Of a DNA stretch of 64,000 nt, positions 1 to 8,846 are shown piece by piece. Every line of letters begins with the position of its first letter. Position 1 is the stretch's first letter. The position numbers and the translations under genes are program-made. Below the pieces are notes generated by a model that was not told where the DNA came from, searched no databases, and worked only from the letters and a program-made list of their open reading frames with translations. This stretch comes from Chungangia koreensis (GTDB lineage: Bacteria > Bacillota > Bacilli > Bacillales_A > Planococcaceae): positions 62,001-126,000 of the forward strand of contig NZ_JBHSEC010000007.1 in assembly GCF_042651785.1 (NCBI RefSeq), read 5' to 3'.

Positions 1-568
1 CAGTTTCCGCAACTAATTTCTTACCTTCTTCTTCCATACCCATCCCTTTAGCGTTTAATAATACTTGATCACGCCAAGGTGTTACCCAAGGTGTTTCTTC
101 GTAAGGAACGACAGGTGCAATCTGGCTTAAGGTGTCATATTCCTCTTGTGTAATACCAGAGTAAGCAGCAAGAATCACATCTGGATTACTATCAGCAATT
201 GCCTCAAAGTCTAAACCATCTGTATCTTGGTAAACTGTCGGATTTTCTTCACCCAACTCTTTTAACTTTTCTGCAGTCCAAGGCAACAAGCCTGAATCAT
301 CTTGAATTCCGTAGTTAGCGGCGGAGAAACCTACTGGTACAACTCCAAGTGCCAATGCTACGTCATGGTTGGCCCAAGCGATGGTCGCCACTCGTTCAGG
401 TTTTTCGTCAATTGTTGTCTCACCAAATGCATGTTGGATGACAATTGGGTACTGACTATCGGTATTTTTTTCCGTTGTGGAATCTGTTTTTGTTGAACTG
501 TCATCTCCACAAGCAGCAAGAACAACAACCAAAAAGGATAGTGTCAGAAGTAGTAGTGATTTTTTCAT
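1..568 (-). CDS. Iron-siderophore ABC transporter substrate-binding lipoprotein (3' end cut by window)
   Basis: Binding lipoprotein that captures a ferric siderophore outside the membrane and delivers it to an ABC permease. The N-terminus is a lipoprotein signal peptide (MKKSLLLLLTLSFLVVVLAAC) with lipobox LAAC, followed by a Ser/Thr/Asp linker. The mature part reads QHAFGETTIDEKPERVATIAW, typical of the FecB/FhuD-like periplasmic-binding fold, and later PDVILAAYSGI. About 189 residues are visible and the rest lies beyond base 1. The ATG is at 566-568 behind an AGTGGGG ribosome binding site. Two Fur-box-like sequences lie upstream, which supports iron-repressed expression. The exact siderophore cannot be told. 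Confidence 0.9.
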   Translation of the reverse strand, partial: MKKSLLLLTLSFLVVVLAACGDDSSTKTDSTTEKNTDSQYPIVIQHAFGETTIDEKPERVATIAWANHDVALALGVVPVGFSAANYGIQDDSGLLPWTAEKLKELGEENPTVYQDTDGLDFEAIADSNPDVILAAYSGITQEEYDTLSQIAPVVPYEETPWVTPWRDQVLLNAKGMGMEEEGKKLVAET

Positions 569-606
569 TCGAATAGCCCCACTTTAACTTTATTTTTATA
601 GCTAAT

Positions 607-626
607 TGATAAAGATTCTCATTATC
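607..626. promoter_or_regulatory. Fur box upstream of siderophore lipoprotein
   Basis: The stretch GATAAAGATTCTCATTATC matches the 19-bp Fur consensus GATAATGATAATCATTATC at 16 positions. It lies about 40 bases upstream of the lipoprotein start, where a repressor would cover the promoter. Fur binding is inferred from the match and from the gene's role in iron uptake. Confidence 0.75.
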
Positions 627-676
627 AGTTATATGATTTTATCATACGCGAAATTCTTTCCATGTCAATAATTATT

Positions 677-691
677 TGAGAATGATTTTCA
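677..691. promoter_or_regulatory. Second Fur-box-like 7-1-7 motif
   Basis: TGAGAATGATTTTCA matches the Bacillus 7-1-7 Fur motif TGATAATNATTATCA with two mismatches. It lies 51 bases beyond the first box. The rest of the 569-899 gap is AT-rich and shows no other feature except the ribosome binding site (TGGGAG, near 882) for the dioxygenase gene. It could serve the lipoprotein promoter or be fortuitous. Confidence 0.5.
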
Positions 692-899
692 ATTAAATTG
701 ATTTTGAAAGATAAATCGGTGATTTGGTTAAGAAGTTATTAAATGATGGGATGAAATGGATTTATTAATTTGATGAAGCTCCATCGTCTTCACTCCGAAA
801 TTCGATAATTATTTTGTGCCCATGGAAAAATAAGAAGGAAATAAGGAACTTTCTGTCGAAATAAGTAAGGAATTTCAATTTAATGGGAGTTGTTGGAAA

Positions 900-1550
900 A
901 TGGTTATGAATGATACATCTATGAAAGAAGCCACTATATTTAACCATGTTGGAAATAAATTAAAAACAGAAGATCGAGAGATTCATATCATTGCTCGATA
1001 TGAAGAACCGCTTATAGTAGTTTTGGGCTCAGTATTGGATGATGAGGAATGTGATGCCTTAATTCAATTGGCAAAAGACCGCCTTCAGCGTTCAAAAATT
1101 GGAATGACAAAAGAAGTCAGTGATATACGAACAAGTAGCGGTGCGTTTTTAACCGATATTAATAATGAAATTCTTAAAAGGGTGGAAAAAAGGGTATCGT
1201 CCATTATGGGAATCCCGATCGAGCATGGGGAGGGACTGCATATTCTGAACTACAAACCGGGTCAAGAGTATAAAGCGCACTATGATTATTTCGCTCCTGC
1301 AAGCAAAGCGGCAAGCAACAATCGAATAGCGACGCTTGTGCTTTACTTAAATGACGTGGAAGAGGGGGGAAGCACCTATTTTCCGAAACTAAACTTTTCC
1401 GTTAGTCCACAAAAGGGCATGGCCGTGTACTTTGAATATTTTTATAACGATCAAACGTTAAATGAATTAACACTGCACGGAGGAGCTCCAGTAGAAAAAG
1501 GGGAGAAGTGGATCGCCACGCAATGGATGAGAAAGCAGAAAATAACTTAG
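900..1550 (+). CDS. Prolyl 4-hydroxylase-like 2OG-Fe(II) dioxygenase
   Basis: Non-haem iron, 2-oxoglutarate-dependent oxygenase of the prolyl-4-hydroxylase alpha-subunit (P4Hc) family. The 216-residue protein carries the iron-binding HxD...H triad as H127, D129 and H193 (HYD, later LHGG), and K203 as the likely 2-oxoglutarate salt-bridge residue. This numbering agrees with what I recall for the Bacillus anthracis enzyme, which is why the ATG at 900 is preferred over the one at 906. The fold continues through VLYLNDVEEGGST and ends in IATQWMRK. The substrate is unknown; collagen-like or elongation-factor prolines are the usual candidates in bacteria. It stands alone, transcribed away from the siderophore gene. 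Confidence 0.85.
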   Translation: MVMNDTSMKEATIFNHVGNKLKTEDREIHIIARYEEPLIVVLGSVLDDEECDALIQLAKDRLQRSKIGMTKEVSDIRTSSGAFLTDINNEILKRVEKRVSSIMGIPIEHGEGLHILNYKPGQEYKAHYDYFAPASKAASNNRIATLVLYLNDVEEGGSTYFPKLNFSVSPQKGMAVYFEYFYNDQTLNELTLHGGAPVEKGEKWIATQWMRKQKIT

Positions 1551-1661
1551 CACCTTGGAGTTAGCAAAACTATTAAAAAAGATTAAAAGTGGATAGGTTT
1601 TAGAACCTGTCCATATTTTTTAAGCTTGATACTATTAACATTTTTCAGGGAGGACTGTGTA

Positions 1662-2753
1662 ATGGTCATTGACCTACTAAAAAAGTTAATTTTGATTGAT
1701 AGCTCAACTAAAGATGGAGCAAATTTGGCCGTGGATTTCTGTAGGCGTTGGTTAGAAGAGCAGAACTTAACGGTCAAGGAATTGACGAACAATGGATATA
1801 AAATGTTGGTTTGTGAGATCGGCAGTGGTGATCAAACCATTATTTTTAATGGACATGTAGACGTTGTGAGCGGGAATGAGGAACAATTTATTCCTGTCGA
1901 AAGAGATGGGAAATTATATGGGCGCGGAGCTGCTGATATGAAAGCAGGTGTTGCAGCCATGATGGTTGCGATGAAACAGTTGAAAGACCTTAATTTGAGA
2001 TCGAAAGTTCAACTTCAGATTGTATCAGATGAGGAAATTGGTGGACTGAATTGTTCAGGTTATTTAGCTGATCAAGGGTATCGTGGCGACTTCGTCATTT
2101 GTTCGGAACCAACACAACTTGGAATAGGGCTTCAGGCAAAAGGTGTTTTACGTTTAGACATTGAGATTAATGGAAAACCCGCTCATGGCAGTAGACCTTG
2201 GGAGGGGGTTAATGCAATAGAAAAGGCCTACTATGAATATGAAAAGATCTTAGAACTGCCTTTTTTAAAGGAGAGTTCAGAGCTCTATACGTCACCTTCT
2301 ATCAATCTTGCAAAGATTCAAGGTGGAGATGCTTACAATAAGGTGCCGGAAAAGTGTGTGTGTTCTCTAGATATTCGCTATTTACCCACACAAACCGCAG
2401 AAGAAGTGATTGCACAAATTGAAGGTGTAGTTGATGGAAAGGTAACTGCCGTTCTTATTGGCAATCCTGTAAAAACAGAGGCCAATAGTCCATATATTGA
2501 GTTGCTGTCGCCAGTTATTCAAAAAAACTTGGAGAAAGAGGCTCGTTTATTTGGCCAACACGGTTCCGCCGATACGCTGTTCTTTGCAAATTACGGTATT
2601 CCAGCTATTGAATTTGGTCCAAGTGGGGCCAATTGGCACGGAGATGAGGAATATGTAATAGTGGAGTCAATTAGTCAGTACACTCGAATTTTAGTTGATT
2701 TTGCAATGGAAGTAAATCTTGATAAGTTTGAAGAACAAAGACGAGGAGATTAG
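1662..2753 (+). CDS. M20 family metallopeptidase (ArgE/DapE type)
   Basis: Zinc-dependent amidohydrolase of the ArgE/DapE/ACY1/CPG2 family, 363 residues. Visible family blocks are GHVDVV (first metal ligands), GRGAADMKAGVAAMM, SDEEIGG with the catalytic glutamates, SEPT, and the C-terminal WHGDEEYV. A lid domain lies between (KPAHGSRPWEGVNAIE). The start at 1662 is chosen because GGGAGGA lies 8 bases upstream; an upstream in-frame ATG at 1626 has no such site. It is followed after two bases by an S51-type peptidase, so the two are translationally coupled and probably handle the same peptide or acylated amino acid. Exact substrate not determinable. Confidence 0.85.
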   Translation: MVIDLLKKLILIDSSTKDGANLAVDFCRRWLEEQNLTVKELTNNGYKMLVCEIGSGDQTIIFNGHVDVVSGNEEQFIPVERDGKLYGRGAADMKAGVAAMMVAMKQLKDLNLRSKVQLQIVSDEEIGGLNCSGYLADQGYRGDFVICSEPTQLGIGLQAKGVLRLDIEINGKPAHGSRPWEGVNAIEKAYYEYEKILELPFLKESSELYTSPSINLAKIQGGDAYNKVPEKCVCSLDIRYLPTQTAEEVIAQIEGVVDGKVTAVLIGNPVKTEANSPYIELLSPVIQKNLEKEARLFGQHGSADTLFFANYGIPAIEFGPSGANWHGDEEYVIVESISQYTRILVDFAMEVNLDKFEEQRRGD

Positions 2754-2755
2754 GT

Positions 2756-3421
2756 ATGAAATTTTTGCTTACATCAGCAGGCGTCAAAAATAATAGCATA
2801 CATGACGCATTAGTTAATATGCTGGATAAACCAATTGCCAAGTGTAACGCCCTCTGTATTCCCACTGCACTGTACGGACACCCCTGGGTAGGCCCGGGGA
2901 TTAACGCCTGGAATTTCATCACTGGGAAATCTGATCACCTGGTCGACTTGGGTTGGAAGTCTGTCGGTGTGCTGGAGCTTACAGCGCTGCCAAGCATCGA
3001 CGAAGACCGCTGGGTGCCGCTGGTCCGGGAGACGGACGTCCTGCTGGTGGCCGGCGGCGACGCCCTCTACCTGTACCACTGGATGCGGCAGTCCGGACTA
3101 GAAGCCCTCTTGCCGTCCCTGGATGCAGTCTATGTGGGGATGAGTGCAGGGAGCATGGTGATGGCACCTAACATCGGGGAATACTTCGTTGGTTGGACGC
3201 CACCCAACGGTGTTGATGAAGCGCTGGGTCTGGTCGACTTTGCCATGTTTCCGTATCTGGATCATGAGTTGCTCCCGGGAAATACGATGGCCGCTGCTGA
3301 GAAATGGGCAGCGGGGATGCAGGTACCGGCGTATGCAATGGATGATGAAACCGCCATTAAAGTGGTCGATGGAGAGGTCGAAGTAGTATCCGAGGGAAAT
3401 TGGAAACTGTTTATGCCATGA
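2756..3421 (+). CDS. Peptidase S51-like (dipeptidase E / type 1 glutamine amidotransferase-like)
   Basis: Serine peptidase of the S51 (PepE, cyanophycinase) family, 221 residues, cytoplasmic. The nucleophile elbow GMSAGSMVM puts the active serine at residue 130, and VLLVAGGDALYL is the family's GGD block. The usual product cleaves Asp-X dipeptides; that is not proved here. It starts two bases after the M20 peptidase stop. Base composition is mosaic: the first 180 bases are ordinary for the window, then roughly 2940-3130 becomes strongly GC-rich (GTGCCGCTGGTCCGGGAGAC and similar), then composition returns to normal. The frame is intact throughout, so the patch looks like recombination with a GC-rich homologue. 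Confidence 0.8.
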   Translation: MKFLLTSAGVKNNSIHDALVNMLDKPIAKCNALCIPTALYGHPWVGPGINAWNFITGKSDHLVDLGWKSVGVLELTALPSIDEDRWVPLVRETDVLLVAGGDALYLYHWMRQSGLEALLPSLDAVYVGMSAGSMVMAPNIGEYFVGWTPPNGVDEALGLVDFAMFPYLDHELLPGNTMAAAEKWAAGMQVPAYAMDDETAIKVVDGEVEVVSEGNWKLFMP

Positions 3422-3480
3422 TCTATCTATACTGATAGCTTTTTTGTGCAATCTCGTTAATATCGTTTTGACTGAAAAAC

Positions 3481-3520
3481 AAAAGGTACAACTAGGAAAT
3501 CTCACTAGTTGTACCTTTTT
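3481..3520. terminator. Bidirectional intrinsic terminator
   Basis: Arms AAAAGGTACAACTAG and CTAGTTGTACCTTTTT around a 9-base loop. The hairpin has A and T runs on opposite sides, so it can end both the peptidase operon on the plus strand and the oligoendopeptidase on the minus strand. Confidence 0.9.
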
Positions 3521-3560
3521 ATGTTGAAATGGCCTACTACCCATATTGCTTTCACTGCGT

Positions 3561-5255
3561 TCAATGAATCTCTTGAATAACTTTTTCTAAAAATTCACCC
3601 ATTCGCTTAACAGCCGGCTCTGAAAAATCAAAACTGACCCCGGTTTCTTCATAAATTTCGGCGATGGATTGGTTGTAGTCAGCGCCTGCACCTTTTTTAA
3701 AGGCTTCGACAGCTAACTCTGGATCCTTCTGATAGTTCTCAAGTAATTGAAGAGCCCCCAGCATCGAGATGGAATATTCAATATTATAGAAAGGATATTG
3801 AATATAGTGAAGAGTGCCTACCCAGCTCATTCCAACTTCCTCTTCAAGCCCGGTAGTATCGACCGGATTTAAACCATAACGTTTTGAGATTTCAAAGAAT
3901 TTTTCATCGCGCTCTTTGGCAGTATGATGAGGATTCGTATACATCCAATGTTGGAAAAGGTCTCCTGACAATGGACCGAATAACATGGTGAATGCCCGTT
4001 TCAGTTCCTCACGCTGTGCGTTCTTAAATTCTTCTTCTGGATAAAACTGATCCAACTTATCCAATAACAGCAATTCCATCCCATGAGAATACAGTTCAGC
4101 AACTTCTGCTCGCATTTGATAATCTTCCATAGGACCGTGCTCGGAAAACTGGAGATAGCCATTCACCGCATGACCCATTTCATGAATCAATGCGATCAGA
4201 GAGAAAAAGGATGGACTAAAGTTCGCAAAAACAAAAGTATCCCCGGAAGCTGGTAAGTCGGTACAGAAACCACCTGGGCTTTTTCCTTTCCGATCCCCAA
4301 GGTCGAGTAATCCATGCTCTATCATGTAATCGAAACGATCTGAAAAATAGGAATCGGTTTTCCCTAACATTTCAGAAACGCCATCCAAGAGAGAGGACAC
4401 CTCGGAGTAAGGTGGGTTTTTTAAGAGTTTGGCACTGTTATCCCAAGGTCGATAAGTATCGACACCAAGCTTAGACTTAAACACATCTGCCAGTCTGTTC
4501 CATGCCGGGATAATATGCTTTTCTACATTTTCATGAAAGTCATAACAATCTTGAACACTATATTCACGGTTTTTGGACACAAATGTATAATCACGATAAT
4601 TGTCAAAACCAGCATTTAAAGCGATTTGATGGCGAAGTTGAACGAGTTCATCCATGATGGCATCCATATCGGGCTTAATTTGACGATAGGCTGCCCTTAT
4701 TAAGTGATAAGCTTTTTCTCGCACAGCTCTGTCCGGATGATCAAGTTGGGATTCGACAAACGGAAAAGGCTTTTCCTCTCCTTCCCATTCAACAGTTAGT
4801 CCTCCCATAATTTCACTATACTTCGTACTAAGCTCCTGTTCTTTTACAAACAATGGAATATTTTCTTCTCTGAACAGTTTCACTTTAGATTCTCGAACAC
4901 GTCGCATTAAGCCGTATCGGTTTTCATCTAATTGATCGAGAAAGGAAGACTCACAAAATTTCTCATCGAGTTTTGCTTCATATTTCATTAAGAGTGGTTG
5001 GATTACTTGCTGGTCGTGGAGAAAAGTTTTCTTAATGTCCGGATCATCTGTATTTCGGTAGAAGTCGACTTGATGACCTGTCATCGCCTCCGAAATTTTG
5101 ATCATCAATCCCCTTTCAGATTTTAACCATTCTTCTAAATCAGAAATGGAGTTAATCGGAATTTCAATCAAATGTTGAAATTGAGCTTCGACTCCTTCCA
5201 CATCCTGTAAATCGATTAATTCTTTATAATACTTAGTATGTATTTCTTGTGTCAT
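3561..5255 (-). CDS. M3 family oligoendopeptidase (PepF-like)
   Basis: Cytoplasmic zinc oligopeptidase of family M3, 564 residues, the usual length for PepF/M3B enzymes. The zinc motif HEMGH (in ALIHEMGHAVNGY) lies near residue 357 and the downstream glutamate ligand lies in AEVAELYSHGMELL. An N-terminal helical oligopeptidase-F domain precedes the catalytic half. It degrades short peptides released by other proteases. The gene is monocistronic: convergent with the peptidase pair and sharing their terminator, with AGGGGGAACG before the ATG at 5253-5255. Confidence 0.9.
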   Translation of the reverse strand: MTQEIHTKYYKELIDLQDVEGVEAQFQHLIEIPINSISDLEEWLKSERGLMIKISEAMTGHQVDFYRNTDDPDIKKTFLHDQQVIQPLLMKYEAKLDEKFCESSFLDQLDENRYGLMRRVRESKVKLFREENIPLFVKEQELSTKYSEIMGGLTVEWEGEEKPFPFVESQLDHPDRAVREKAYHLIRAAYRQIKPDMDAIMDELVQLRHQIALNAGFDNYRDYTFVSKNREYSVQDCYDFHENVEKHIIPAWNRLADVFKSKLGVDTYRPWDNSAKLLKNPPYSEVSSLLDGVSEMLGKTDSYFSDRFDYMIEHGLLDLGDRKGKSPGGFCTDLPASGDTFVFANFSPSFFSLIALIHEMGHAVNGYLQFSEHGPMEDYQMRAEVAELYSHGMELLLLDKLDQFYPEEEFKNAQREELKRAFTMLFGPLSGDLFQHWMYTNPHHTAKERDEKFFEISKRYGLNPVDTTGLEEEVGMSWVGTLHYIQYPFYNIEYSISMLGALQLLENYQKDPELAVEAFKKGAGADYNQSIAEIYEETGVSFDFSEPAVKRMGEFLEKVIQEIH

Positions 5256-5403
5256 GAAAACGTTCCCCCTATTAATTGTTTTAATTGTCCTAATATTTAT
5301 ATTATAGTTTCGTCGAGTTTCATACCAGCTTTTTCAATAGAATCGACATTTATTTCTGAAGTGAAGAGGGGAGACTGTATGTCTCACAGAGAAAATTAGC
5401 ATG

Positions 5404-5435
5404 AAAAAAGACCGTTAGATCGATTTCTAACGGTC
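5404..5435 (-). terminator. Intrinsic terminator of the phoX-like gene
   Basis: Arms GACCGTTAGA and TCTAACGGTC with a 6-base loop, followed on the minus strand by six T. It lies 15 bases after the PhoX-like stop codon. Confidence 0.9.
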
Positions 5436-5449
5436 CTTCATCAATAAAT

Positions 5450-7204
5450 TTATTTCTTGCTAATAGAAGGTAACGGGATATAACCGATGTTCCCTGGATT
5501 TTGAGAGCTAACCATTAAGTAAGAGTAGCCATTTAAATCCTCAATCGCTTGAATACCGGTTACTTCCCCGCCATCAGGAGCAGAAACGATACGAGAAAGT
5601 TTCTTTGTATCCACATTATAAGCCCAGCCAACATTGTTTACATGATTACCAGAGTCCTCAGCAATAAATAAAGTTCTCAAATTTTCGGAGTAGACAATAT
5701 TGTCCGGATTAGCAATCTGATCAAGATGCGCTTTGTTACCTTCAGCATCTTTCGGGATGTCTTCACCGACCAAAATAGCTGACATATTCGCAACAACATA
5801 ATCGCTATCTATTGGACTACCTTCACTGTCCATTTGTTCTTTAGCAATATTCATTTCATAAATACCGCCAGCGTTGATTTTTGGCAAGCGAATATCATCT
5901 ACAGGATCATTTGGATTTTCTTCCATGCCTTTTGCAATCGTAGACATAGCCATGTAAACTTTGTTATCGGCTTTGTTGAAAGTGAGTGTTTCCATTTTAT
6001 TGAATTCCGCAGTTGCTCCTTGCATTGCCCCATAACGGCGTGATTCAAGGAACGCAGCTGCTTTTTCCATGCCTGGTTTGACTTTCAAATATTCTTCACC
6101 AGCTGAAGTCTTAACATGGCTGAAGCCATTTGCTGCTGCATACTCAGTATCATCAGTCGTTTCGAAAATATCACTGAATGTAAGAGTTTCAGCTAATTCT
6201 TTCACTTCTTCATCCGTTGCATGTCCTAATTTAATCCATTCCATATTACCAGCTCCGCCGTTTTCAGCACTAGTTTGCTCGAATTTTGCAGCATATAGTG
6301 TCCCGGCTGATAAATCCTTTTCTTCGTCAGCAATGTACATAAAGGAAGTCACATAGCTGCCGTCATCTCCATAGTAAACCGTGCGGTTATCCGGTGCGAC
6401 AGTTACATTTTCAAAAGATAAACGCCCCATGCTGTGGTGTTTAACCGCTTTTGAATCACCATTTGGATGAACGGATACCTCTGTTGTATAGCCGTATAAG
6501 TATGGATTTCCAATCGCCTTTGGATCTTGATAATAATTCCGAGCGAATTGTGTAACAGAAGATGATTCAGGATTTTTTTCATGGGCACGAGCATTTGGTT
6601 CATATTCTTCACTACCTAAATGAGTGTTCCAAGGGGATAAGATGCCGGCACAAGGAGTCCAAACACCGCCAAATTCCGAAAAATCAATTGGTTCAATATC
6701 AGTGATTTTAAGTTCGCCAGTTTTCTTATCTTGTTCGACAGTATTTAAATATAACGCTCTTGGTACAGTCCCAATTTCATTATTTGGCATACTTTCAAAA
6801 TGATTGATCATATACAACTTGCCACTTTTTCCATTCACACTTAGGAGTGTATTTGCATCCGGTGCAGTAGAAACAATAGGCTCTCCATTTGCATTAGTTA
6901 TGAGATTGCCATTAGCATCGACTGCTGCCCCTACAATCTTACCGTTAATGACATTACCAGGCTAAGTTAACGGGCTATAATCTAAATCAATTGTTTTTTT
7001 AGACCCGTCTTTTAATGTCACCGTTGCTTGGGCATCACTGTACATCGTGGATTTTTCTTCAGCAGTAGCAGGTACAGGCATACTAACAAATTCAACAGAT
7101 TTTACGTTTTCCACTTGTTTATACGGATCAGCAAATACATTCACCGCAGATGGAAAGAGAATTGCTGCACTTAATACTGGAATAATAACCTTCCTTTTGT
7201 TCAT
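5450..7204 (-). pseudogene. PhoX-like (DUF839) secreted alkaline phosphatase, interrupted by in-frame TAG
   Basis: PhoX/DUF839 proteins are secreted, metal-dependent phosphatases made under phosphate starvation. Read in one frame from 7204 to 5450 this is a 584-codon gene: signal peptide MNKRKVIIPVLSAAILFPS..VFA|D, then a linker, then DUF839 blocks such as WTPCAGILSPWNTHLGSEE, YLYGYTTEV and NPDNIVYSENLRTLFIAEDS. A single amber codon replaces residue 81 (bases 6962-6964). The frame is open immediately before and after it (..DYSPLT*PGNVINGK..), with no length change. The next possible start, a GTG at 6838, has no ribosome binding site and would lack the signal peptide. So this is a nonsense mutant, a readthrough case or a sequencing error. 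A PhoP-type box lies upstream. Confidence 0.75.
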
Positions 7205-7544
7205 AACATTAAACCTCCTAAGGTTAAAAAATATGTTTCCTTAATCACCTTAGTATTTAAATGTTAATAGACTATTAATAGATTATTGTGCAATTGTAAA
7301 ATCATCTTTTATATACAAAAACAAAACTAATTTACTATAAATTACATGCGACCTAAGAGGTGGTTATCTGTTTGAAAATGGAGAATGAGTGGGACTGGCT
7401 AATTTGAAGCCATTCGAGCCGAGAGGAATAAATTGATTGATGGGGAATTCATGATGGAGATCCTGAGAAATAAAAAACGAATTCCGTTTAGAGGAATTCG
7501 TTTTTGTCTGCTATAAATAGTGGTCTGATGGTTTGAAAATCAGA
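7205..7544. promoter_or_regulatory. PhoP box region upstream of the phoX-like gene
   Basis: On the minus strand TTAACA (7262-7267), TTAATA (7273-7278) and TTTACA (7295-7300) fall on an 11-base grid with one degenerate position between the last two. This fits the Bacillus PhoP recognition pattern TT(A/C/T)A(C/T)A repeated every 11 bases. The remainder of this 340-base gap holds the gene's CTTAGGAGG ribosome binding site (near 7210-7218), AT-rich sequence and a terminator at 7472-7507. No gene is seen. Confidence 0.6.
7472..7507. terminator. Bidirectional intrinsic terminator
   Basis: Arms ACGAATTCC and GGAATTCGT flanked by A6 on one side and T5 on the other. It ends the SDR gene at 7545-8261 on the minus strand. 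Confidence 0.85.
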
Positions 7545-8261
7545 TTAAGGGTTCGTCGACCAAAGTCCAGCATGTTTCAATACAACACGAGGATGTAGTT
7601 TTAACTGAGCAACGATTAGCTCTGCTAAGTCTTCAGGTTGCATCACTTTTTCAGGATTGCCATCAGTTAAGTTCAGTTCAACAGCCATATCGGTCGCTAC
7701 TGTACTTGGCGTTAATGTAACAACGCGGATATCTTTCTTGCGGACTTCGAGCATTAATGATTCACTTAGCCCGATAACTGCAGCTTTGGAAGCTGAGTAT
7801 GCACTCGTGAGGGGTGCACCTTTTTGGCCGGCTGTGGATGAAATATTAATGATATCGCCTGTGTTTCGTTCGATCATTTCTGGTAGTACTGCTCGTGTAG
7901 CGTAATACACACCCTTAACGTTGACATCGATGATCTTGGTCCATTCTTCTGGCGTTAAGTCTAAGAAGCCACCGAATTTTGAAATGCCGGCATTGTTGAC
8001 TAAAATATCGATTGGACCAAGCTCGCTGCGTATGGATTCGATCGCTTCGGTAATAGAATTCAAATCTGCTACATCTGCCGCAGCGACAGCCACTTTTACA
8101 TCATACTGTTTAAGTTCTTCTGCGACTTTTTGTAAATTATTTAGTGTACGGCCAACAAGGCCTACACGAATACCTTCTTGTGCAAAAGCAATGGCTGTTG
8201 CTCGTCCAATCCCTCGTCCTGCTCCAGTAATAATAGCTACTTTCCCTATAATGGTTTGCAT
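7545..8261 (-). CDS. SDR family NAD(P)-dependent oxidoreductase (3-ketoacyl-ACP reductase-like)
   Basis: Classical short-chain dehydrogenase, 238 residues. The Rossmann motif TGAGRGIG lies at residues 12-19, NNAG at 89-92, the catalytic serine in NISSTAG (141-142) and YSASK with Y155 and K159. The sequence resembles FabG-like 3-ketoacyl reductases that Bacillus genomes carry in many copies outside fatty-acid operons, so substrate is open. Monocistronic, AAAGGAGGAAAAACA just before the ATG. Confidence 0.85.
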   Translation of the reverse strand: MQTIIGKVAIITGAGRGIGRATAIAFAQEGIRVGLVGRTLNNLQKVAEELKQYDVKVAVAAADVADLNSITEAIESIRSELGPIDILVNNAGISKFGGFLDLTPEEWTKIIDVNVKGVYYATRAVLPEMIERNTGDIINISSTAGQKGAPLTSAYSASKAAVIGLSESLMLEVRKKDIRVVTLTPSTVATDMAVELNLTDGNPEKVMQPEDLAELIVAQLKLHPRVVLKHAGLWSTNP

Positions 8262-8405
8262 TGTTTTTCCTCCTTTTATAACGACAATACCTACTTTAGA
8301 CGAAATAATAGATTATTAAACAAAATAACACTTGGGATAGGGGAGTTAAAAAATACCGTGTAGAATTAGGTCCATTCGTAGGGATTGGAACTCGTTTGGT
8401 TTCAA

Positions 8406-8846
8406 TCAATCAAAAATATAACTAACAACATCGATCGCTTGATCAATCGTTTCTACTGTTACATTCGCTTTGTTTGAAAGCTCTTTTAATGGGTGAATCA
8501 ATGATTCAGGTCTAATGAGTATCGTCGGCTTGTTCATCGCGATGGCAGTGCTGGCGTCCATGGCTGTATTCCATTGCTTATATTTTTCTCCAAATAAGGC
8601 GATGACGATATCCGCTTTCTGCATTAATACTTGGGTTCTGAGATTATTGATATCCGAAGCTGCAGCATCTTTATAAAAGTTAGATGGCTGCTTTCCTAAT
8701 ATTTCTTCTCCGATATTGTCTGAACGATCATGGTTTGTTTGTGGGCCTACAAATACGAGTGGAAGATTTTTTGCCTTTGCTTTTTGTGCAACTTCATCTC
8801 TCCAATCATCGTGAATCTGACCAGCTAAATAAACGACAAGTTCCAA
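8406..8846 (-). CDS. ytoQ: YtoQ family protein
   Basis: A 146-residue protein recognised as YtoQ: N-terminal ELVVYLAGQIHDDWR, central FVGPQTNHDRSDNIGEEILG and ADIVIALFGEKYKQWNTAMDA. The fold resembles the nucleoside 2-deoxyribosyltransferase/TIR-like Rossmann group, but no reaction is established for the family. It is a single gene, divergent from the hypothetical protein at 9208, with GGAGGAAT before the ATG. Confidence 0.85.
   Translation of the reverse strand: MELVVYLAGQIHDDWRDEVAQKAKAKNLPLVFVGPQTNHDRSDNIGEEILGKQPSNFYKDAAASDINNLRTQVLMQKADIVIALFGEKYKQWNTAMDASTAIAMNKPTILIRPESLIHPLKELSNKANVTVETIDQAIDVVSYIFD

Noticed and set aside
2953..3171. Extra open frames on both strands in the S51 peptidase
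   Set aside because: They arise from the GC-rich patch, which removes stop codons in all frames; only the peptidase frame has family motifs.
6962..6964. Pyrrolysine decoding of the TAG in the phoX-like gene
   Set aside because: Bacillales of this type do not carry the pyrrolysine system and PhoX homologues have no such residue; mutation or error is simpler.
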